Source of the DNA: Phycisphaerae bacterium
GTDB taxonomy: Bacteria; Planctomycetota; Phycisphaerae; UBA1845
NCBI GenBank assembly: GCA_022072505.1
Contig: JAJVHU010000050.1
Coordinates: forward strand, 1-44,311
DNA: 44,311 nt
Direction: 5' to 3'
The position numbers and the translations under genes are program-made. This document shows positions 26,675 through 34,353 of this stretch, in pieces. The notes beneath the pieces are model-generated. The model was not told where the DNA came from, ran no database searches, and was given only the letters and a program-made list of their open reading frames with translations. Position 1 is the first letter of the stretch; the number at the start of each line of letters is the position of its first letter.

Positions 26675-27242
26675 GTGACACAGGGTAACGCGCAACCCCT
26701 GCAGTTTTCCAGTCTCGGTCGTCAACCAGTCTCGGCGGATTTCAATGGAGGCTGGCTGACCAGCGATGGCGGCGGGCTGCTGCTTCGGGAGGTGGACCGG
26801 CGGGCGGGGCTGACGGCGCGGCTCGCGGAATGTCTGACCGATCCGCGCGACCCGGCGCGGACAATTCACGATCAGCGGACGATGATCGCCCAGCGCATCT
26901 TCGGCATCGCCCTGGCAGCCGGTTGAAGAACTTGCGATCGGCTTTCGTGATCCCGGTTTTTCCCGGCGAAATTCGCCTCCCGGAGGGAGGCGTTACCCTT
27001 TTTCAACGGGCGGCTACGTGCTGGTGGATCATCTGCGGCGCACGGCGCTGTCGGATACGGAGCTGGCCGGCGCGCAGGTGACGACGATCCGCCTGAAGCT
27101 GTTCCAGATCGCGGCGCGGGTGGTGACCTCGGTGCGCCGAATCGTGCTGCACCTGTGCAGCAACTATCCGTATGCCGAACTCTTCCGGAGAATCGTGGCC
27201 CGTCTGACCGAGCCCGCGACCCCTCGCGCGGCGCCGACCTGA
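26675..27242 (+). pseudogene. IS1380-family transposase, central part deleted
   Basis: The N-terminal fragment starts at a GTG at 26675 with a near-perfect AAAGGAGG seven bases upstream and reads FSSLGRQPVSADFNGGWL, TSDGGGLLLREVDRRAGL and RDPARTIHDQRTMIAQRIF, then a stop at 26924-26926 (83 residues). The C-terminal fragment, in another frame from about 27013 to the stop at 27240-27242, reads LVDHLRRTALSDTELAGAQ and TTIRLKLFQIAARVVTSVRR. IS1380 transposases have about 430-480 residues, so roughly 280 are missing. About 85 unrelated bases with a strong hairpin replace them. Confidence 0.85.
26974..27003 (+). terminator. Terminator-like hairpin inside the deleted IS element
   Basis: A perfect 8-bp stem (CGCCTCCC-GGA-GGGAGGCG, 26974-26992) followed by TTACCC and five Ts (26999-27003). 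It lies at the deletion junction, not in the parental transposase sequence. It would stop transcription started at the element's left end. Confidence 0.6.
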
Positions 27243-27380
27243 CGCCGACACCGTCGTATCATCATCCACCCCGTACTGACAACTCGACGACGACAGGAAG
27301 CCCCGGGAAGATTCCCCGCGCACGCCGCCCGCGCGAGCAATCACGCCGCGAGCAGCCTGCCGACGGCGAAGGAACTCCGT

Positions 27381-27399
27381 CACTGATGAAAGATGCGGG
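27381..27399 (-). repeat. Right terminal inverted repeat of the IS1380 element
   Basis: On the minus strand it reads CCCGCATCTTTCATCAGTG and matches the left end at 15 of 19 positions; CTAA follows directly. Confidence 0.85.
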
Positions 27400-27403
27400 C
27401 TAA

Positions 27404-28134
27404 GTCTCCAGGGGCACCGGGTTCTTGTTAACCACCGGTATCCTGGGTGCGAGCCAGTTTCCTTTTCAAGGGGAGCTATTTAGTGCTGGGAAGCCGTCGC
27501 CGAGGATCCGGAAGTCCCGGAGGGACGACAGAAGTCCCAGAGGGAAGGAACAACGCCGCGCCGATCCCCCGTCCCCCCCCGAGCATGATCGCACGCCACA
27601 ACGACAGACCTCCCGAGCCCCGAACACCAAAGTCAGTTGGAGATTCAGGTCGCCTCAATCCCGAAGAACACGCGCGAACGTTCGAAGAACATGCGCGAAG
27701 GTTCGTTGTTTTGTTTCAATCCCGAAGGAGGCGCGGGGTTCTCGGATGCGTTGGCCTCAATCCCGAAGGGATTGCGGCCTCCAGCCCAGGGTAGGTCGCC
27801 TGCGGCGACCAACCCTGGGCTGGGGGACGCGACCCCGTTGGGGTCGAGAAACGTCGCGCGCCGCGCTGCCTTCGAGGTGAGTCGAGAAACGCCGTGCGCC
27901 GTGCCGCCTTTGAGATGGGTCGAGGAGCGTCGCGCGCCGCGGCGCACCGGAGTCAAGTGGGGACTCAGAAGAACGCTTCCTTACGGGCGCGGCTCGGTTA
28001 AGTTCGCGGCGATCTCCACGCCGCGACCCTGTTGGGGTCGAGGAAACGCGACGCGCCGCGCCGCCTTTGAGGTGGGTCGAGAAACGCCGCGCCCCGCGTA
28101 GCACCGGAGCCAAGTGGAGACTCAGGACAGCGTC
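27404..28134. repeat. Repeat-filled non-coding block (NPEG, GRGSV, 38-40-base units, hairpin)
   Basis: No gene. Components: a 54-base segment (27482-27535) that recurs at 36782-36835 with four differences; short CAATCCCGAAGG copies near 27655, 27717 and 27760 (reading NPEG/SIPKG in frame); a hairpin of 12 + 7 base pairs around one A-A mismatch and a 3-base loop (27781-27823); units of 38-40 bases starting GTCGAGAAACG at 27843, 27881, 27919, 28037 and 28075; and a GRGSV copy (27976-27998). A CACCGGAG-CAAGTGGAGACTCAG-like motif occurs near 27945 and 28098, with a weaker relative near 36930. Confidence 0.75.
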
Positions 28135-28446
28135 TTACTCGTCTATGACGTGGACGACGTACGCCGTGGTGAAGACGCCGTGGAGCGTGTCGGGAGACTT
28201 GCGGTTGACGTCGATGATGAGGGTGCGGCCCGGGGCGATGAGGATCGGGTCATGCGCGGCGGCTGTCCCCGTGTACACGGGCGTGATCCGAACCGCGACC
28301 GGCGTGTCGCCGATGTTGAACACTTCATAGGTCGTCGTCAGTCGGTCGCCGGCCCAGATGGTCCCGACGTCGCGCACGGGACTCGGGCAGTAGAGCGGTC
28401 CGGATTGGATTCCGGATGGGTAGCTCTGCGACGTCGCGTCCGTCAC
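28135..28446 (-). CDS. Fragment of a beta-sandwich (DUF1573/Ig-like) protein
   Basis: About 103 residues from a GTG at 28446, though the frame is open further upstream and the true start is uncertain. The sequence PVRDVGTIWAGDRLTTTYEV then FNIGDTPVAVRITPVYTG and PGRTLIIDV resembles DUF1573/HYDIN-like extracytoplasmic beta-sandwich domains, in which a GT-x-x-G-x-x...F-x-I-x-N-x-G-x pattern recurs. It lacks a signal peptide, so it is probably the end of a broken gene. No function can be assigned. Confidence 0.4.
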   Translation of the reverse strand: MTDATSQSYPSGIQSGPLYCPSPVRDVGTIWAGDRLTTTYEVFNIGDTPVAVRITPVYTGTAAAHDPILIAPGRTLIIDVNRKSPDTLHGVFTTAYVVHVIDE

Positions 28447-28556
28447 GGCTGGGCGATCGGCGATCCAGGCGGTGAACCCGTGACCTTGTATGACGCCGGG
28501 CGGGGCAAGCCGAGGCTGGGGCGGCAGCGGTTTCGCACGGTGCGAGGAGGGGAGCG

Positions 28557-29009
28557 TTGACGAGCGGCGACGACCAAGTGGTCTACGCCGGCGACAAGGT
28601 GTGGTTGGATGCCACGAAGTCGGCACCGTCCGCTGTGATGCTGGAATGGTCGCAGACCGCCGGTCCGAACGTCCTTCTTTCGGCGCCCGCGGAGGCGCCG
28701 ACATTTACCGCGCCGGGTGTAGCCGAGGAAACCATGCTGGAGTTCAGCCTCACGGCGTCTGCCGGCATGCACACCGATACGGACTCGACGCGCGTCACGG
28801 TTCTGCCGGTCCCAGTCGTCGTTGTCGTTCCTGACGCCGGCGGACCCTCATCGAGGCGAGCCGGACGCGCTGCTGGCCGAGCGCCGCGGGAAACGGATAC
28901 AGGCCAGGGAGCTGGCAAGCAGGAGAACCTCAAGCTGCGACAACGCCTGATCCCGGGGTCGGGAGCCCCGACCGTCACTTATCCGAACGGGGCGGCGGTC
29001 TCACTTTGA
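28557..29009 (+). CDS. PKD/REJ-like domain protein fragment
   Basis: A 150-residue frame from a TTG start with GGAGG a few bases upstream. Residues about 4-82 form a PKD/K319L-like domain (DDQVVYAGDKVWLDATKS, then WSQTAGPNVLLSAPAEAPTF and ATxTLxFxLT-type strands), normally one of several repeats in large extracellular planctomycete proteins. The remainder (PVVVVVPDAGGPSSRRAGR...) is low-complexity. With no signal peptide and a single domain, this looks like a displaced piece of a larger gene. Confidence 0.5.
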   Translation: MTSGDDQVVYAGDKVWLDATKSAPSAVMLEWSQTAGPNVLLSAPAEAPTFTAPGVAEETMLEFSLTASAGMHTDTDSTRVTVLPVPVVVVVPDAGGPSSRRAGRAAGRAPRETDTGQGAGKQENLKLRQRLIPGSGAPTVTYPNGAAVSL

Positions 29010-29260
29010 TTGAAACAAATCAAGCGCTGCCACGGTTCCCGAGCCAGAAATCTCGGATCTGTCTGGCGGCTTGGTCGAAGAAGCGCACGTACGCGATGTC
29101 ACACCCGCGGATGAAACGGTGGCGGTAAGCCGGCGGTCATTGAGTCTTGGGTCGAACCCCGATAAAGGGAGCGCGCTCCCCGTGTTTTTGAGCGATTCGC
29201 CGCATCGGCCTGTACAGGCGGGTTGACGTAACGTGCGTCACCGGCGTGAGTTACGCACAC
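29010..29260. other. Non-coding gap with a weak terminator-like palindrome
   Basis: No gene seen. GGGAGCGCGCTCCC (29167-29180) followed by CGTG and TTTTT (29185-29189) could end plus-strand transcription from the PKD fragment. Just before it, GGGTCGAACCCC resembles a tRNA T-arm, but no tRNA cloverleaf can be built around it. Confidence 0.4.
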
Positions 29261-29333
<73 letters not shown>

Positions 29334-29587
29334 CCGATACCGAGGAGGGGAAAGCTTACCGCAATCGTGTCCGTGGGCAAGGGGGTCGCCGCGGGCGAAC
29401 GTCATATGCGAGACAGGACTCGGATCCGACCTGGCGCGGACGGGCCGCGAGTTCGCACCCGACTCGCCTCCTGCCGACAGCAGGCGGGCGCGACTCCGAT
29501 GCCTCCGCTCGCCGTAACACAACCGCGGGATCGTGGCGACCGATAAACCAGAGGTGTCGGCAGGAGCACGAGGCGCAGGAGTTGCGC

Positions 29588-30421
29588 ATGCCGTCGGAGG
29601 CAATACGAACGAGGCACGCGGGTTGGACTCAGGGCGCCGAAGGTTTCCTGAATCTGCTGTGGAGCCTGGCGTCGCGGGACGTGAAGGTCCGGTACAAGCA
29701 ATCCGCGCTCGGGGTGTTGTGGGCGGTGCTGGTTCCGACGGCGATGATGGGAGTGTTCACTTTCATCTTCGCTCGCGCGGGTGAGACCTTGGCGGCGGCG
29801 GGTTCGGCGCCGTATCCGCTTTACGCCTTCGTGGGGCTGGTGGCGTGGACCTACTTCGCGTCGGCCTTGAACGGGTGCGTGCAGTCGTTGACCTCGAACC
29901 GGACGCTGGTCACGAAGGTGTACTGTCCGCGCGAGGCGTTTCCGCTGTCGGCGGTGGCGGCGAGCTTCGTGGATTTCGCGGTCGGATGCGTCGTGCTGGC
30001 GGCGCTGATCGCGTGGTTCGACGGGTCCGGCGGCTGGACGTTTGCGCCAGGCTGGAGACTGACGGCGTTGCCCGCGCTGGTGCTCGTGCAGACGACGCTG
30101 ACGTGCGGGATCGGGCTGGCGCTGGCGGCGGCGAACCTCTTCTGGCGGGACGTTCGTCAGGCGTTCTCAGTGGCGATCCAGTTGGGGATGTTCGTGTCGA
30201 GCGTCGTCGTGCCGCTGCCCGCCGAGGGGACGGCGGCGTTGATCGTTCGCACGGTGAATCCGATGGTGACGTTGATGGACGGCTACCGGGCCTGTCTTCT
30301 GGGGGGCGCGTTTCCCGGTCCGGGTCGTCTCGCGGCGGTCGTGTTGACGGCGGCGGGAGCGCTGGTCGTCGGGGGGTGGGCGTTCCGGCGATCGTCTCAC
30401 CGGTTTGCGGAGTGCGTCTGA
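29588..30421 (+). CDS. Wzm-like polysaccharide ABC transporter permease
   Basis: Inner-membrane ABC-2 permease of 277 residues that would export a lipid-linked polysaccharide with the adjacent ATPase. The N-terminal amphipathic segment (LLWSLASRDVKVRYKQSALG) and the following ALGVLWAVLVPTAMMGVFTF are typical of Wzm/TagG/KpsM permeases; about six membrane helices follow. I chose the ATG at 29588, which has AGGAG six bases upstream, rather than the longer frame that overlaps the tRNA gene. Its stop overlaps the ATPase start (ATGA). The first clear gene of the rightward glycan cluster. Confidence 0.9.
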   Translation: MPSEAIRTRHAGWTQGAEGFLNLLWSLASRDVKVRYKQSALGVLWAVLVPTAMMGVFTFIFARAGETLAAAGSAPYPLYAFVGLVAWTYFASALNGCVQSLTSNRTLVTKVYCPREAFPLSAVAASFVDFAVGCVVLAALIAWFDGSGGWTFAPGWRLTALPALVLVQTTLTCGIGLALAAANLFWRDVRQAFSVAIQLGMFVSSVVVPLPAEGTAALIVRTVNPMVTLMDGYRACLLGGAFPGPGRLAAVVLTAAGALVVGGWAFRRSSHRFAECV

Positions 30422-31734
30422 TGAACGCGGGCGTGGTGCGTTTCGAGGAGGTTTCAAAGCGGTTTCGCCGCGGGAGCGCGCGACGCCCGCTGCGCGACCG
30501 GGCGGTCCGCCTCCTGCGGCGCCTGCGCCACGGCGCGGACGCCGTCGCGGATGACGGCGCGTTCTGGGCGTTGAAGGACGTCAGTTTCGAGTCGCGGCGG
30601 GGTGAAGCTCTCGGGATCATCGGTCCCAACGGCGCGGGGAAGAGCACGGCGCTGAAGCTGATGGCGCGGATTCTGCGTCCCGACGAGGGACAGGTTCACG
30701 TCACCGGCCGCCTGGCCGCGCTGATCGAGGTCGGGGCCGGATTTCACGGAGACCTGACGGGGCGGGAGAACGTGTACCTGCACGGGGCGATCCTCGGCAT
30801 GTCGCGGCGGCAGGTGCGGGCGAAATTCGACGACATCGTGTCGTTCGCGGGGGTCGAGGCGTTCATCGACACCCCGGTGAAGCGGTACTCCTCGGGCATG
30901 TATGCCCGGCTGGGGTTTTCGGTGGCCGCACACGTCGAGCCTGACGTTTTGCTGGTGGACGAAGTGCTGTCGGTGGGGGACGCGATGTTCCGTCTGCGCT
31001 GCGTCGAGCGGATGCACGAGCTGTTGCGCGGAGGGGCGGCGCTGGTGCTTGTGACGCATCATCTTGATCAGATGCACGCGGTATGCTCGCGGGCGGTGGT
31101 TCTGGAGCAGGGGCGCGTGTCGTGCGCGGGAACGACGGAGGATGCGGCGGCGGCGTATCAGCGGGCGATGTCTCGCACCAAGGCGGCGCACGCCCCGGAT
31201 GCGCCGACGGGCGCCTCGGCGGTCTGCGGGGTGGAGGTGCGAAGCGTGCGGTTTCTGGACGCTTCGGGGCGGGAGACGATCTGCGCATCGCCGCGACAAC
31301 CCTTGACGGTCGAGGTGACGCTGAACGTGAGCGCGGCGATCCCGCGCTGTGTGTTGGAACTCAACATGCGCCGGCGGGTGCAAGAGAACCTGCTCAGCTT
31401 CAACTCGGGCCGAAGCGGACGGACGTTCAAGCTGCAACCGGGACGGCACGTCGTTGCACTGAATCTGGATCGCCTGTCGGTATGCGGCGGAGAGTATTTC
31501 TGGAACGTGCGAATCTGGGACGGAGAACGCGCGACGTGCGAGCTGGATACCGCGTTCTCGACCCCGCTGCTGGTTGCGGCGGACGCGGTTTCGACCGGGC
31601 AGTGGTGCGTCGATCATGCGTGGGGGCACGAGTCGGTCCCGACGGTCGATCTCGAGGCCGGGATGACGCGAGGATCGCAGATCGAGTTCCAAGCCGGCAT
31701 CGCGGGGAGCGGCCTCTGCCGGGCCGAAAGGTGA
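30421..31734 (+). CDS. Wzt-like polysaccharide ABC transporter ATPase with carbohydrate-binding tail
   Basis: A 437-residue ATPase. Residues about 1-240 are the nucleotide-binding domain: Walker A GPNGAGKST (68-76), signature YSSGM (156-160), Walker B VLLVDE (176-181) and H-loop VTHH. The C-terminal part (about 255-415) is a Wzt-C type beta-sandwich that in O-antigen systems recognises the terminal modification of the finished chain, which sets export specificity. A terminally capped polymer is therefore likely; the methyltransferase at the end of the cluster is a candidate capping enzyme (inference). Confidence 0.92.
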   Translation: MNAGVVRFEEVSKRFRRGSARRPLRDRAVRLLRRLRHGADAVADDGAFWALKDVSFESRRGEALGIIGPNGAGKSTALKLMARILRPDEGQVHVTGRLAALIEVGAGFHGDLTGRENVYLHGAILGMSRRQVRAKFDDIVSFAGVEAFIDTPVKRYSSGMYARLGFSVAAHVEPDVLLVDEVLSVGDAMFRLRCVERMHELLRGGAALVLVTHHLDQMHAVCSRAVVLEQGRVSCAGTTEDAAAAYQRAMSRTKAAHAPDAPTGASAVCGVEVRSVRFLDASGRETICASPRQPLTVEVTLNVSAAIPRCVLELNMRRRVQENLLSFNSGRSGRTFKLQPGRHVVALNLDRLSVCGGEYFWNVRIWDGERATCELDTAFSTPLLVAADAVSTGQWCVDHAWGHESVPTVDLEAGMTRGSQIEFQAGIAGSGLCRAER

Positions 31735-31738
31735 TCGG

Positions 31739-32842
31739 ATGCGGATTTGCGTGCTCGGCGACGCCCGAAGCGTACACCTTCAGCGCAATCTCTCCGGACT
31801 GGCGTCGCGGGGATGTTCGGTCATGCTCCTGACGCATCATCCCGCGCCGATCACGGGGGTCACGGTCGAGCGGTTTCAGGTTCCGCCGGCGGGCTGGCGC
31901 TACCCGGCGCGGTGGAAGGGGCGGTGGCGGAAGTATCTTCGCAACCTGCTGCGGGAGTTTGACGTCGTCAACGTGCAGTTCCTGCATGACTGGGGGTTGA
32001 CGGCGGAATTGATTCAGGACGGCTGCGTCGTCATGACGCCGTGGGGGTCGGACATCGTCGCCCCTCCGGGAGAGACGCCGCCGACGCCGGAACTCGTGCG
32101 CCAGCGCGTGGACTGGCTTCGATCGGCGACGGCGGTGACGGCGTGGGGGCCGACGTTCGCGGGCGCGATTGCGGAGTACGCCGGGATCGACGACGGCGAC
32201 GTGACGGTGATTCCTCTCGGCGTGGATGAGGCGCTGTTTCGACCGCCGGACCGCGGCGCCGACGGCGCGACCGGCGGACCGAGCCACCGCGTCGGGTTCT
32301 TCAAGGGGTTTCGACGGGTTTACGGCGCGACGTATCTCGTGCGGGCGATTCCGTCGGTGCTCGAAGCCCTTCCCGGCGTGAGGTTCATCCTGATCGGCGA
32401 CGGACCGGACCTGCCGAAGTGCCTCGAGATGGCGGCGGTGTACGAGGTCGAACATGCCGTGAAGTGGATCCAGCCTCAGCCGCATCGGAATCTGCCGAAT
32501 TACCTTGCGGCGTGGGACGTGTCGGTGATCTCATCGGTGTGCGAGAGCTTCGGCGTTTCGGCGCTGGAGTCGTGTGCGATGCGGGTGCCGGTGGTGGCGA
32601 CCGACGTCGGGGGCGTGCGCGACGCCGTCGTGGACGGAAGGACGGGCGTGCTCGTGCCGCCGGCGTCGCCCGAGGCGACGGCTGACGCGATCGTGCGGTT
32701 GCTTCAGGATCCGCCGCGGCGACGGGCGATGGGCGAAGCGGGTCGGGCGCATGTGTTGCGGCATTTCCGGCAGGAGGACGTGCTTGACCGGTGGATCGCG
32801 TGTTACGAGCGGGCGCGGGAGTCGCGGTGCGTGATGGTATGA
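31739..32842 (+). CDS. GT4-family glycosyltransferase
   Basis: A cytoplasmic GT-B fold glycosyltransferase of 367 residues. The N-terminal Rossmann half starts at MRICVLGDARSVHLQRNLSG, and the C-terminal half carries the GT4 retaining motif (SSVCESFGVSALESCAMRVP, then VVATDVGG). IPLGVDEALFRPP is the typical interdomain link. It starts four bases after the Wzt-like gene's stop, so the two are probably co-translated. Donor and acceptor unknown. Confidence 0.9.
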   Translation: MRICVLGDARSVHLQRNLSGLASRGCSVMLLTHHPAPITGVTVERFQVPPAGWRYPARWKGRWRKYLRNLLREFDVVNVQFLHDWGLTAELIQDGCVVMTPWGSDIVAPPGETPPTPELVRQRVDWLRSATAVTAWGPTFAGAIAEYAGIDDGDVTVIPLGVDEALFRPPDRGADGATGGPSHRVGFFKGFRRVYGATYLVRAIPSVLEALPGVRFILIGDGPDLPKCLEMAAVYEVEHAVKWIQPQPHRNLPNYLAAWDVSVISSVCESFGVSALESCAMRVPVVATDVGGVRDAVVDGRTGVLVPPASPEATADAIVRLLQDPPRRRAMGEAGRAHVLRHFRQEDVLDRWIACYERARESRCVMV

Positions 32843-32895
32843 CCCACGCGCCGCGAGACGGCGCGCCCCTGGAAAACTCAATGTGTTGAGGTCTG

Positions 32896-34290
32896 ATGCC
32901 TTGCGCTGAAGTCACATCCGCGGAAAGTCTCGAGGGCGTCGCGCCGCCGCGCCGATCCGTGCTGATCGTCGCCTGCACGTTCCCGCCGACGGGTGGTTCG
33001 GGCGTGCAGCGCCCGGCGAAATTCGCAAAATACCTGGCGAGGCTGGGGTGGGACGTGCGGGTCTGGTGCGGCAGGGAACTGCCGGGCTTTCCGGTGGATG
33101 CGACGCTGCTGGATGACCTGCCGACCGGGGTGCGCGTCGAGGGGCTTCCGGTGCGGGCGGGTCGCGGGGCGCGGCGGAGCGGGTTATTGTGCGGCTGGCC
33201 TGATGAGCGGCTGGAGTGGGCGGTGCGGAGTTATCCGCGGCTGCTGACAGCGTTAAGGCGCGAACCGGTGGACGCGATCTTCAGCACGTTCAGTCCGCCG
33301 TCGAATCATCTGCTGGGGTGGGCGCTGGCGGCGCGGCTTTGCGTCCCGTGGGTGGCGGATTTCCGGGATTTGTGGACGGACGACTGCGCGTACGTGGGCG
33401 GGTCGGCGCTGCGGCGATATCTGGATCGTCGGCTGGAGCGGTTCTTCATCCGGCGCGCGGACGCGGTGACGTCGGTGAGCGACGCGCAGGCGCGGCTGCT
33501 GGCGGAGCGCGATCCGGGACGCCCGGAAAAATTCGTCACGATCACCAACGGCGTGGACGTGGAGGACTTCGCGGGGGCGACGGGCGCCCTGACGAACCGG
33601 CCGTCTCGCGCAGAGGAGCGAGAGGATCGCCCGGCGCAATTTGTTCTTGCCCACGTCGGCCGGCTGGAGCGGCAACGCTTCGGACCGGAACTGGTGGAGG
33701 GGTTCGCCCGTTACGTGAAGATGGATGCGGAGCGCGGACGGTCGCTGCGCTTGCGGATTGTCGGACCGGCGAACGCCACGGTGATCGAGGCGCTGCGGGC
33801 GGCGGGCGTGGAGGTGGAGCACACCGGTCCGGTCGGTCACGACGAGGCGGTCCGACAGATGCGTGCGGCGGACGCTCTCCTGCTGCCGGCGGCGCGCGGA
33901 AGAAACGCGGAGTCGCTCATTCCGGGCAAGATGTTCGAGTATCTTGCGAGCGGCAGGCCGATCTGGTTCGTCGGGTCCGCGTCGTGCGAAGCGTGGCGAC
34001 GGATCGAAGCGATCGACGGCGGTGAGCGGACCGAACCAACGCCCGAAGCGGTCGCGGCGCGGCTTGCGTCGCTGGTGGCGCGATGGCGCGGGGGGGCGCT
34101 CCCGGAGGGGTGCAGGCGGGAAGCGCTTTCGGCGTACACGCGGGAGTCCACGGCGCGGCGGCTTGCGGAAGTGCTGGAGCGCGTGATCGAGAGGCGGCGA
34201 GGATCGGAAGGGGTGCGGAGCAAGGAGCAGCTTCATGACCGAGGTCTCAGTACCGTTGCGGAGTGCTTCCTGACGGGCGCGGCGCGGTGA
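32896..34290 (+). CDS. GT4-like glycosyltransferase, second copy
   Basis: A 464-residue GT-B fold enzyme. Residues about 21-45 (SVLIVACTFPPTGGSGVQRP) and VPWVADFRDLWTDD are typical of the WcaI/GT4-like group; TITNGVDVEDF marks the domain junction, and the C-terminal half has PGKMFEYLASGRP. Only the first Glu of the usual ExxxxxxxE pair is obvious. The last residues (ECFLTGAAR) are encoded by a GRGSV-type dispersed repeat (34266-34288), suggesting the original end was altered. GAGG precedes the ATG. It follows the first GT4 gene by 53 bases. Confidence 0.85.
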   Translation: MPCAEVTSAESLEGVAPPRRSVLIVACTFPPTGGSGVQRPAKFAKYLARLGWDVRVWCGRELPGFPVDATLLDDLPTGVRVEGLPVRAGRGARRSGLLCGWPDERLEWAVRSYPRLLTALRREPVDAIFSTFSPPSNHLLGWALAARLCVPWVADFRDLWTDDCAYVGGSALRRYLDRRLERFFIRRADAVTSVSDAQARLLAERDPGRPEKFVTITNGVDVEDFAGATGALTNRPSRAEEREDRPAQFVLAHVGRLERQRFGPELVEGFARYVKMDAERGRSLRLRIVGPANATVIEALRAAGVEVEHTGPVGHDEAVRQMRAADALLLPAARGRNAESLIPGKMFEYLASGRPIWFVGSASCEAWRRIEAIDGGERTEPTPEAVAARLASLVARWRGGALPEGCRREALSAYTRESTARRLAEVLERVIERRRGSEGVRSKEQLHDRGLSTVAECFLTGAAR

Positions 34291-34353
34291 AGAAACGATG
34301 CGCCAAGAGGGCGGCGCAAAGCTGCACTGACGCGTGGATCCTGTCGTGTCGGC

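Larger units (their letters stand above)
26567..27399 (+). mobile_element. Internally deleted IS1380-family element with intact ends
   Basis: An 833-base element bounded by 19-base terminal inverted repeats (26567-26585 and 27381-27399, 15 of 19 matched) and flanked on both sides by CTAA (26563-26566 and 27400-27403), a 4-base target duplication as expected for IS1380 elements. Inside, only the two ends of the transposase gene remain. An autonomous IS1380 element is about twice as long. The intact ends mean it could have been mobilised by a related transposase elsewhere in the genome. Confidence 0.85.

Noticed and set aside
29145..29165. T-arm-like GGGTCGAACCCC as a second tRNA or pseudo-tRNA
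   Set aside because: No acceptor, D or anticodon arm can be built around it.
30454..31692. A 412-codon minus-strand open frame
   Set aside because: Antisense shadow of the Wzt-like ATPase gene.
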